Part shown: positions 24,705 to 33,000 of the stretch, one piece after another
Layout: each line of letters opens with the position of its first letter
Position numbering within the stretch: the first letter of the stretch is position 1
NCBI RefSeq assembly: GCF_039596395.1
Contig: NZ_JBCNJT010000001.1
Location: 1,833,315 to 1,897,314, forward strand
DNA: 64,000 nt
Reading direction: 5' to 3'
Source of the DNA: Fluviicola sp.
GTDB lineage: Bacteria; Bacteroidota; Bacteroidia; Flavobacteriales_D; Crocinitomicaceae
Notes under the pieces: generated by a model
The model's input: the letters and a program-made list of their open reading frames with translations, nothing else
Told to the model about the DNA's origin: nothing
Database searches by the model: none
Position numbers and translations under genes: made by a program

Positions 24705-25514
24705 ATGAAAATACCAGGCTTCAAATACATTTATGCGGACACGAATGTTGTAAGTAATATCCTCAAAGAGAATGGTATATTAAAGGATTTTCTTAGACAC
24801 TTTCCTCTAAAAGACTATAATCTTCTTTGTTTCAGTACTTATACATTATATGAAATCAGCAAGAGTGAAACATTAATGGCAGACTTTAGAAAGGTATTTG
24901 CGGTTTACCCATGTGCAATAATGTTTTCTTATTTCCCTTTGGGAGTTAGAGAGATTGATGTAATCAGTGGTAAAGAACCTTATGTTGACCCCGTTCTTTT
25001 AACACCCCAAGCCATTAGTGTTGATGGAAAGAAAATGCATCCAGATTCTTTAAACAAGATTTTACAAGACCCTAGTATTCTAGCTGCATTTGATTTTATA
25101 GAACATAAATCCGAAGAATTATTCCACGAGTATTCTAACTTATTAGATAAAGAAGAATTCGCTCAATTTCGAGATGCTAAAATGAGCAGAAATCAATTTG
25201 TTAATACCTTCAAAAGATATGAGCTCAAATATCGATTCTTTGGTGGTCAATGGAAAGAGCCAAATAAAAACAATGTACTTAAAATGAAAACACTTGAAGT
25301 TCTTGGACAAGGGTTATATTACAAGTTCTACTCTGACCTTAAGCGCAAGACTTCAATATCTGATGTGCTTGATATTCTAATAATGACTACGGCACCTTAT
25401 TGTGATGCATTCATTTCGGAAAGTAACAGCATCGATATTTACCGAAAGATTATAAATATGAATCAGTGCGCCATTTCTACAAACTACATGACAATATCAG
25501 ATTTGTTGAAATAG
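24705..25514 (+). CDS. PIN-like domain protein, second type
   Basis: 269 residues, no signal peptide. KYIYADTNVVSNILKE (Asp near 12) matches the first PIN motif. FSTYTLYEISKSE (Glu near 50) matches the second. DVLDILIMTTAPYCDAFISE (near 223-243) supplies the third and fourth acidic positions. The middle (60-215) is a long, mostly helical insertion. It is unrelated in sequence to the PIN-like pair at 22979 and 26349 but shares the same overall plan. AT-rich like its neighbours. RNA or DNA cleavage and a defence or toxin role are inference; no antitoxin-like partner is adjacent. Confidence 0.6.
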   Translation: MKIPGFKYIYADTNVVSNILKENGILKDFLRHFPLKDYNLLCFSTYTLYEISKSETLMADFRKVFAVYPCAIMFSYFPLGVREIDVISGKEPYVDPVLLTPQAISVDGKKMHPDSLNKILQDPSILAAFDFIEHKSEELFHEYSNLLDKEEFAQFRDAKMSRNQFVNTFKRYELKYRFFGGQWKEPNKNNVLKMKTLEVLGQGLYYKFYSDLKRKTSISDVLDILIMTTAPYCDAFISESNSIDIYRKIINMNQCAISTNYMTISDLLK

Positions 25515-25572
25515 CGCACTTAAATCCTATGCAGCGATTAACACATCAAGCTTCTTAACTTCTTCATCAATC

Positions 25573-26148
25573 TCACTTGGTCACTAACAATCTCTTCACG
25601 AGTTTACCATCAACAATGTACCCTTTTTCCTGGCAAACTTTAAGATTTCTATAGAAAGTTGGCTTGGTCATATATGTAGCACCTTTTAATGCTTTAAGAC
25701 TACCCTCATGCTTCAGCAAATATAAAAACCTGCGAATTGCACCTGATTCATTCTTAAGCCAAACTGTTGGGAGTTTCTCCTTTAAAGGCTTTGCTAATTT
25801 AAGTGGTTTCAATTCTTTTTCCTGCTTCAAGATGTTATCTGAATTCTCTGACTCTAGACATTCCATCTCTACAATATAAGTTGCAACTATTTTGGACCTA
25901 TCTTTCCAATGGAGTAACGTCACTTCATATTCACAAATTAGGCTATTGGCTCTTATACGCTTGACAAATACATGTTCATTTAGCATGTACCATTCATAGT
26001 CCCAATAATAACTACTTTCGCAAAGGTGGTCGAGTGTAAACTCAAACAGAACACTTTCATAAGTGTCAGAACACAAAGAATGGAGACGATACTTTCGCAC
26101 ACCATTTTCTTTGCCTTTTTTCCAATAACGGACATTAAATACATTCAT
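25573..26148 (-). CDS. Hypothetical protein with possible winged-helix C-terminus
   Basis: 191 residues, basic at the C-terminus, no membrane segment. The N-terminal half is beta-rich with many aromatics (SSYYWDYEWYMLNEHVFVKR). The C-terminal 60 residues (SGAIRRFLYLLKHEGSLKAL, then YMTKPTFYRNLKVCQEKGYI) look like a winged helix: two helices, a recognition-like helix, and a wing ending in a basic tail. It could be a DNA-binding regulator of the island, encoded between two PIN-like genes. Not recognised as a named family. Start ATG at 26146-26148. Confidence 0.55.
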   Translation of the reverse strand: MNVFNVRYWKKGKENGVRKYRLHSLCSDTYESVLFEFTLDHLCESSYYWDYEWYMLNEHVFVKRIRANSLICEYEVTLLHWKDRSKIVATYIVEMECLESENSDNILKQEKELKPLKLAKPLKEKLPTVWLKNESGAIRRFLYLLKHEGSLKALKGATYMTKPTFYRNLKVCQEKGYIVDGKLVKRLLVTK

Positions 26149-26348
26149 ATAACTCTTTTATTGAACAAATTTCGGTACATGTCATTTACCAGAAAAATGG
26201 TCTCTACAACTATGTACGAGATTGAGACTAATTCAACTCCTAAGTACTGTGTATAAAGGAAATAAAAAAAATGAATTTTAAAGCTTAAACTTATTGGAAC
26301 TATTGCAATATTCTTTATTTTAAGGTTTAACTTTCTTAACTTAATACC

Positions 26349-27307
26349 ATGTATTCTATTTACCTCGATTTAAATATTTTTGACAGAATTGAAAAAATTC
26401 AAAGGGTAAGTTCTGATGAAGCTGAACCATATAAGTTTCTCGTTCATTGTTTAAAAAGCGGAGACTTCTACACTCATTATTCTCACGCACATATCACAGA
26501 TTTGGTCCGAGCTTACAAACCAGAAGATACTACCAAGCTTGAAGGTCATCTTAAGAATATAGGTGATTTATCAAATCATGTCTATATCTGTCTTTCTGAG
26601 GTGATGCTGATGTAACCATAGCAGAAGTCGACATTTTTACATATTTCAATTTTGTTCTCGAAGCTTCTAAGAATATTGTTACTACTGAAGACATAATGGC
26701 TCAATTTGGCGAATACGCTAATGATGAGTCTCCAATTTCACCTGAAATGGAAAAGGCTTTAGAACATCCATTAATTCAAAAGTTGTACCCGAAAACTTTT
26801 AAGACAAGAATGAATAAGTCTATTCTTGAAGACAACATCGATGCACCTCAACGGATGCATGATGACCCTTCTTTGTTCAGAGCGGTAAAAAAGTTGATGA
26901 ATCCAGCCAATATGAGTGAGTATAAGCAAACTCTTCCTCCTGGAGAAAAACTGGATAAGCAGGTTGAAAAATATTTGAAAGGTTTAGACTTCGAGGCTCG
27001 ATTAGATAAATATGGACCACAAGGTAAAACAAGTGATAACGAATGGTATGACGAAATAGTAAATCTTTACTATAGAACAGATTTTAAAGGATTCAAGACT
27101 GATAAAACATTTACCAGCTTAATGCAGGATGCTGAGCATACATTTTATGCGGCTCATTTCGATATATTCATAACGAATGATAAGGGATGTCATTACAAAG
27201 CTTCGGAGGTTTATAGTAAACTGGGATTTGGTACAAAAGTTTTCACAGCAAAGGAATTTTATGACTATGCTATGAGCAATTTAACTAATTCTGAAGGGGG
27301 AAATTAG
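26349..27307 (+). pseudogene. PIN-like domain protein, island copy B (frameshifted)
   Basis: Paralogue of the protein encoded at 22979-24019. Frame 1 runs 26349-26615 (MYSIYLDLNIFDRIEKIQ, AHITDLVRAYKPEDTTKLEG). The homologous continuation is in the next frame from about 26600 (GDADVTIAEVDIFTYFNFVL) to the stop at 27305-27307, including WYDEIVNLYYRTDFKGFKTD and FITNDKGCHYKASEVY. One base gained or lost near 26600 explains it. It is also shorter than copy A by about 28 residues in the central helical part. Upstream, TAACTTTC at 26328 preceded by TTG at 26303 is a plausible promoter. Confidence 0.75.
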
Positions 27308-27360
27308 CCCTCCCGTAAATCTGTGGTGATTTTGCAGTATAAGTCCCCCTCAAGGAGGGA
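27308..27360 (-). repeat. Right inverted repeat of the accessory island (53 bp)
   Basis: Begins immediately after the stop of the frameshifted PIN-like gene: CCCTCCCGTAAATCTGTGGT, the perfect core, then CCCCCTCAAGGAGGGA. It is the reverse complement of 22937-22989. The outer end belongs to the CTCAAGG palindrome family. Confidence 0.85.
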
Positions 27361-27374
27361 GATACGGAAAGCCT

Positions 27375-28301
27375 TTATTTTTTATCTATCTGGAAACCGG
27401 TGAAATCCGATGCTGCATTCGGATCATCGCTGCAGGCGTTGACTGTAATATAGGTCAGTTTGGGGTGATCGTCTACGTAATCGGAGAGGAAAGTCTCTTT
27501 TTCAATGTAGTCTGTTTGACGGGCTGTATCATCGTCGTCACTGCGCAATTTATCTTCGAACGGTTCCAGCACCATATCGTCCATGACATCATTTTCATTT
27601 TTTACCCGGAAGGTTTCAGGGGTGACATATGATTCTGCCCATTCTTCAAATTCGGGCTTGCGTTCAATGGCAGCAAGTGATCCTTTTTCGTTTCCCTTCA
27701 GGTCGCTAAAGCTGCGTTTGCCTGTATCCAGTTCTTCCAGCAGTTTCTTCTGCAGTTTTGTTTTTTCTATTTGCTTATTGCGGCGTACACTAGAAATCAC
27801 CGTTTTGTTTTTCCAAAGGTCTTTGTTGGTACTGATTTTCATCATTTTCCGGATTTTCTTGTAATCCGGGTTATTCGTTGTATTAAGCACCAGGGAAATA
27901 TCTCCCAATGTGGCTCCCGGAGGCGCCGTGATTACAATGGTTTTGCCTTTCGGAACTTTGTAGGGAATCAGGTCTCCCTTCTTATTACGACGTAAACCGC
28001 CGTGCCCGCTGACAGTAGCTTTTTTGGACTTGGTACGCGCCAACTGGGTAACAGCTTGTAGTTGAACCTGCGGGTGATTATCCGCAATGGATTGAAAATG
28101 CGCATTCCCCCTGGCCTGCGGACTTTTATTGGCAGCTATCTGCAATTTTTGTTGGATCATGGCTTCGGGCCTGCTGTCCACGAATTTCCATCCCGGATTT
28201 TCCGGTTTTTCTAAAGCCCGGCCGGTATTGGCGGATTGCTGTTCTTTGTTCTTATTTTGGTACTGGTGCATATAGCGGCGTGCTGTGAATAGTTTGCCCA
28301 A
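27375..28301 (-). CDS. Injection-system-type effector-like protein with C-terminal Stv-like domain
   Basis: 308 residues. After a short basic start, residues 37-90 carry the signature seen at the N-terminus of many contractile-injection-system cargo proteins in Bacteroidota: FVDSRPEAMIQQKLQIAANK then SPQARGNAHFQSIADNHPQ. From residue 108 a second domain starts with VSGHGGL and continues VPKGKTIVITAPPGATLGDI, ending in LTYITVNACSDDPN; this resembles the putative-adhesin Stv domain of polymorphic toxins. The middle is charged and helical. No signal peptide, as expected of a cytoplasmically loaded cargo. The family assignment rests on motif memory only. No injection-machine genes are in this window. 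An internal ATG (MHQYQNK, residue 11) is an alternative start. Confidence 0.65.
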   Translation of the reverse strand: MGKLFTARRYMHQYQNKNKEQQSANTGRALEKPENPGWKFVDSRPEAMIQQKLQIAANKSPQARGNAHFQSIADNHPQVQLQAVTQLARTKSKKATVSGHGGLRRNKKGDLIPYKVPKGKTIVITAPPGATLGDISLVLNTTNNPDYKKIRKMMKISTNKDLWKNKTVISSVRRNKQIEKTKLQKKLLEELDTGKRSFSDLKGNEKGSLAAIERKPEFEEWAESYVTPETFRVKNENDVMDDMVLEPFEDKLRSDDDDTARQTDYIEKETFLSDYVDDHPKLTYITVNACSDDPNAASDFTGFQIDKK

Positions 28302-28359
28302 TATACAAAAATGATTGAAGAACAGTGTTTACTGAGTGGCACAAATCTCCGAAAGCACA

Positions 28360-28683
28360 TTACATGGCCAGGCATTTTTCTGCACATGCACGGCAAGCCC
28401 GGGCACATTCGGCGCAATGCTGGTTATCGTGCTGTTCGCATTCTACGGCACACTGCCGGCAAATATCCGCACAAATCCTGCAAATTTCCGATCCTTTGCT
28501 GCTTCCCAGACTCATTAACCGGGCGGCGGCTTCGCAAATGGCCGCACATTCCATGTCCAGTTGGATGCAGCGGGTCATCATATCCACATCGTCTTCCTGC
28601 AAACAGGAGGAAGCGCAGTGGTTGCACAATGCAGCACACTGTAAACAAGCATCTATACATGCTTTGTGATCATGGTAATTCAT
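28360..28683 (-). CDS. Cys-rich four-helix-bundle copper-binding protein (Csp/DUF326 type)
   Basis: 107 residues with about 19 cysteines in repeated CxxxC/CxxC spacing along four predicted helices (ACIDACLQCAALCNHCASSC, MECAAICEAAARLM, ICRICADICRQCAVEC, CAECARACRACAEKC). Copper storage proteins of this fold hold many Cu(I) ions inside the bundle. No signal peptide, so it acts in the cytoplasm. It starts with MNYHDHKACID. It is far from the metal-efflux operon at the left of the window but may protect against the same metal. Separate from the effector-like gene by 58 bp. Confidence 0.88.
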   Translation of the reverse strand: MNYHDHKACIDACLQCAALCNHCASSCLQEDDVDMMTRCIQLDMECAAICEAAARLMSLGSSKGSEICRICADICRQCAVECEQHDNQHCAECARACRACAEKCLAM

Positions 28684-29088
28684 AGAAAACGTTTTAAAAT
28701 ATCCAGGCTTTAAGATACCCAGATCTGCCTGAATGTGAGTTACATGATCCGTTCAGGATGTTGTATCATTCTTGGATTGCGGGCGGTAGTCATCTGCCAC
28801 CCGATCGATCCTGGCCACCCTCCTTTATCCTCCCTCAAGGGAGGAATTTGTAATCCTCTCTTGATTTAAATTGTAGGTCTTCTTATCGTTAAGGTAGGAG
28901 GCCTATCTTGTCTCCCTCCTTGAGGAGGGATTAAGGGAGGTGGCTTGCGTGGGTGAGCGTTGTTGCGGTGGCGGACGATGGATGCCGCCACCTTACGATC
29001 CTCTGCCACCCCTCTCTGTCTCCCCTCAAGGGGAGAGGACTTGAGATTCCTGTCTTGTAATTGTTGATTTTTCTCCTTAAATTAAAAT
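28684..29088. other. Intergenic cluster of palindromic CTCAAGG repeats upstream of the DUF559 gene
   Basis: No gene. It holds three units of one repeat family: 28814-28850 (GCCACCCTCCTTTATCCTCC, CTCAAGGGAGG), 28911-28944 inverted (TCTCCCTCCTTGAGGAGGG, GTGGC), and 29005-29038 (GCCACCCCTCTCTGTCTCCC, CTCAAGGGGAGAGG). Between the last two is an 8-bp inverted repeat GGTGGCGG...CCGCCACC (about 28968-28993). Each unit can fold into a hairpin centred on CTCAAGG. Confidence 0.7.
28939..28951 (+). repeat. Direct repeat GGTGGCTTGCGTG, left of DUF559 gene
   Basis: The identical 13 bases recur at 29606-29618 on the other side of the DUF559 gene, in both cases next to a GGAGGG palindrome arm and followed by GTGAGCGT or GAGCGT. 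Confidence 0.6.
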
Positions 29089-29484
29089 ATGAAAAGATTT
29101 GACCACAATCACTACAACCCCAAGCTGAAAGAGTATGCCCGTGAGTTGCGGACGGAAACTGTTTCCAAAGCAGAAAAGGTGATCTGGAAAGGATTACTGT
29201 CCAGGAAACAAACCGGAGAACGCTTTTTGCGCCAACGGCCTATTTATAACTTTATCGTGGATTTCTTCGCACCGGAGATCGGGCTGATCATTGAGATCGA
29301 TGGGAATTCACATGTCAACAAGGGGAATTATGACCGCTACCGGGAAGATAAACTGGTGTCGCTGGGATATACGGTAATTCGTTTCAAAGAAGGCGACGTG
29401 ATCTGGAATATGGATGTGGTTTCGGAACAGGTGCGGCATGCTATTTATGTGTTGAGATCAGGGATGCCTCCTTCTTCTTTCTGA
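29089..29484 (+). CDS. DUF559-family Vsr/restriction-endonuclease-like nuclease
   Basis: 131 residues. The N-terminus KEYARELRTETVSKAEKVIWKGL is typical, then the nuclease core RFLRQRPIYNFIVDFFAPEIGLIIEIDGNSH (near 45-75): Asp in FIVDFFAP and Glu-x-Asp in IEIDG form the PD-(D/E)xK-like metal site. RYREDKLVSLGYTVIRFKEGD follows, where R-F/K at VIRFKEGDV is the usual last strand. Cytoplasmic, no partner methylase. The gene stands alone inside palindromic repeats (three units upstream, two or three downstream) and is bracketed by a 13-bp direct repeat. Its natural role is unknown; the repeat setting suggests it acts on or moves with the repeats (inference). Confidence 0.9.
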   Translation: MKRFDHNHYNPKLKEYARELRTETVSKAEKVIWKGLLSRKQTGERFLRQRPIYNFIVDFFAPEIGLIIEIDGNSHVNKGNYDRYREDKLVSLGYTVIRFKEGDVIWNMDVVSEQVRHAIYVLRSGMPPSSF

Positions 29485-30075
29485 TCCTCAGGTTGCCATC
29501 CCCCTTTATCCCCCTTCAAAGGGGGAGATTCGAGCCACTTCCTCCCTTGAGAAGAGAAAGCACTGCTTTCGAAGACCAAACGTTAGTGCCGGGAGGACCG
29601 AGGAGGGTGGCTTGCGTGAGCGTCATGCCCCCACTCCTCAAACTTCTACTATCGTACAACAAATAGCAAACCACCAAAGCTGGGTAACCATTTTCAGGAA
29701 TACCAGCAGTTCCAGGTGCCGTTGCCAGTTGAATTTGCTTCTCATACCGGAAAATATAAGCTGTAAACAATCCGGGAAAGGATTATTGCTGCGGGTCTTT
29801 TTAAAGAAGTGTTCATTGCGCGCATTTTAGCTGAAAACCAGTCTTGAAGTTACCCCGGATGCAAGGGAAAAGTGTTACATCTTTCCGGTAAATGTTGTAA
29901 AATATTGAGATTGAAGATCATTTGTTGCAATCGAATACTTCACATTTCCGGACGAATCCCAATTAAATGGGTTCTAATATAAATTCCTGCGATTTTGATT
30001 GTTGCGGAGGTATTTATTTCGCTATGAAAAGGGTAATTTTGCACCCGTTTTAAAGAATTAAAATCTTTCTGCCTG
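29485..30075. other. Intergenic region: further palindromic repeats, then adhesin upstream region
   Basis: 29495-29530: GCCATCCCCCTTTATCCCCC with TTCAAAGGGGGAGA. 29533-29550: GCCACTTCCTCCCTTGAG, and 29600-29618: GAGGAGGGTGGCTTGCGTG, apparently one unit split by about 50 bases. The rest (29620-30075) has no gene I can support. A -7-like TAATTTTG at 30034-30041 lies 35 bp before the adhesin start, but no TTG box at the normal distance was found. Confidence 0.55.
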
Positions 30076-33000
30076 ATGAAACACAGATCATTTATTCGAT
30101 TACTCCTTGCTTTATGCCTGGTTACCAGCTGCTCCCATGCGTTTGCGGCCCGTATCTACGTAAAGCAAAATGCTACGGGTGCCAATAACGGTACTTCGTG
30201 GGCCAATGCTTACACCAACCTGGAATGGGCGCTTGCTTTTGCTGCGAGCGGCGATGAGATCTGGGTGGCTGCCGGAACGTATTACACTTCCGATATGAAC
30301 GACCCGAACAACAGCTTTGTTTTGGGCGACAATGTGAAGCTTTACGGGAATTTTGCCGGTACTGAAACCAGCCTCAGCCAGCGTGTGGGCCTCACTCCGA
30401 ATGCTTCGGGGGCGAACCGCACCAATGAAACGATCCTTTCCGGGGATATCGGTGTGGCGGGAACGAATTCTGACAATGCTTACCGGGTGATGTACCTGGT
30501 TGGAAACACCACTTCCGTTTTTATTGACGGGATCAAGATCGTTGGTGGTAACTCGCGTGCCGGTGTGGTGCGCGGGAAAGGTGCAGGGATCTTCATCCAG
30601 AACAGTGGAACCGTGCAGCTGAGCAATGTCATTATTATGAATAACGTGAGCTCTGCCGAAGGAACTCCGGGAGGAGCCGGTGGTGGACTTTGCATTGACA
30701 ACAGCGGTGCTTTCACGTTAACCAATTCGGTGATCCGCAACAACACGCTTGCGGAAACAACTACGTATTACAGCGGTAGCGGCGCTTTTCTTGGCGGCGG
30801 CGGACTTTATTGTAACTCCAGTTCTGTTCAGATTTCCAACAGCTTCATTACCAACAACGCGGTTGCATCCGGCGGATACGGGGATGTTTACGGAGGAGGT
30901 GTTTGCCTGAAGCGCTCCGGTGTTTCCAACGTGACAGTAACCAACACGGAGATCACCAACAATACTATTACCAAGAACGGATCTTTGAGCACTTACGCAC
31001 AGGGTGGTGGTTTTTACTGCTACGGAACTACTGCAAATACGCTTTTACTGAGCGGATCCAAATTCAACAACAACGCCTGCCAGGCCGTTGCAGCGAATAC
31101 TTCTTACGGGGAAGCTTACGGTGCAGGAGCTTATTTCTTCGGAGATACCCTGCGCATTGCAAACTGTGAATTCCTGACAAACACCGTTACAGGAGGTGTA
31201 AATACCTACGGTGGCGGGTTCTATTGCGATCAAACCAAAAAAGCATACCTGTCGAATTCCCAGTTCAACTATAACACCCTGACCGGAGGACGAACGAATT
31301 ACGGTGGAGGAGCTTACCTGTCAAGCATTTTCGGTGCGTTGCCTTTTGAGATCAGTAACTGCCAGTTTTCCAATAACTCCATGACTTCCACCAAGGCAAG
31401 TGCTACCGGAAGAGGGGGCGGATTATACACCGCTTCATCCCTTATTATTACAGGATCCCAGTTCAATGACAACTCCATCACCATGACCTGTACCAATACC
31501 AGTATTGCAGCTTCGCAGGCGGGCGGATACGGAGGCGGATTAGCAACTTCAAACTCTCTGGATGTAGATAACTGTACGTTTAACAACAACCAGATCTACA
31601 ATTCCATGAACTACAACACGGAGAATTACGCTACGTTCAATAACCAGCATGCCATTGCTTATGGAGGCGGGATCTATACTTCTACGTATTTCAATGTCAA
31701 GAATTCTTCTTTCCTGAACAATTACAACCTGGGAAATGCCAATGCACAATATACCGGTTATGCTACACAGGCACTGACCAAAGGTGGCGGTTTTTGTGTA
31801 GAATTCTCTTCAGCACCGGCTACCGGGCCTTCCAAATTACTGAACTGTGAATTTAGCGGGAATACTACCTATTCAGCAGCTTATTCGAATATCAACAACA
31901 GTGCGACCAAAGGTGGTGGTGTTTCGATTGAAAATACGTACACTGCTTACCAGGTTCATGTAGACGGATGTACCATTTCCAATAACCTGTCATACATCGC
32001 TAATCCGAACGCTCCTACCAATTCAGGAGGCGGGATCCATTTTTCGAGTGCCGGTCATATTTTCCGGACAAAGATCCAGAATAACCTGGCACGCTCACTG
32101 AAAGGCGACGTTTATGGAGGTGGAGCTTACACGGCTGCCAGTGGATTTATTTCCAACTGCCTGATTACCGGTAACGCCGTTATGGCCCCGAGTAAAGCTT
32201 ACGGAGGCGGGATCTATAACACCGGAACATCTACCATGTCGAGCCTTACGGTTGCTGAAAATAAATCAAACAGTACCAGCAGTGCAGACGATAAAGGTGC
32301 GGGAGTTTACAACAATTCAAACAAAAGCCTTTACAACTCAATCGTTTACTACAACGAGTCTACAGACAATTATTTCGGGCAGGCTTCTTACCTTCCGTTC
32401 AACAGTATCATCCAATATTTCCCGAACGGGGCAACGAACTACAACCTCCCTCCTTTCTTTGCAGATACGGCAGCGAATGATTTCCACGTAGCGGCAAACT
32501 CCATCGCTATCAACCATGGAAACAATACCTACATTCCTGCCGGGGTAACTCTTGACCTGGACGGAAATCCGCGTATCCTGAATTCCACCATCGATATCGG
32601 TGCCTACGAGCTGGATCCGTGTATCAATCAAACTTCCATTACAGCTTCTATCTGTCCGGGAGGTTCTTATTCCTTCAATGGAATGACTTTAACTGCGGCG
32701 GGTGTCTATAAAGACACACTGACCAACGTTTCAGGTTGTGACAGTATTGTTACCCTGAGCCTTACTTTGAGCGGCGGAACAAGTTCCAATACCACCATTG
32801 CCGTTTGTAATAGCTATACCTGGAACGGAACTACTTACACTGCTTCGGGGACTTATACCTGGAACGGGACCAATGCAGCAGGATGTGATTCAACGGCAAC
32901 CCTGAATTTAACGATCAAACTTCCAACCACTTCCACTGTTACGGCAAGTGCATGCAGCAGCTATACCTGGCACGGAACAACGTACACCGCGGGCGGAACC

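Noticed and set aside
22937-27360. Insertion sequence or composite transposon
   Set aside because: Inverted ends exist but no transposase, integrase or target-site duplication could be recognised; reported as an island of unknown mobility.
28311-28685. Plus-strand frames opposite the copper-binding protein
   Set aside because: They are shadows created by the Cys-rich codon pattern on the minus strand; no start context or family features.
28968-28993. GGTGGCGG...CCGCCACC as a terminator
   Set aside because: No T-run follows on either strand and no gene ends nearby; it fits better as part of the repeat cluster.
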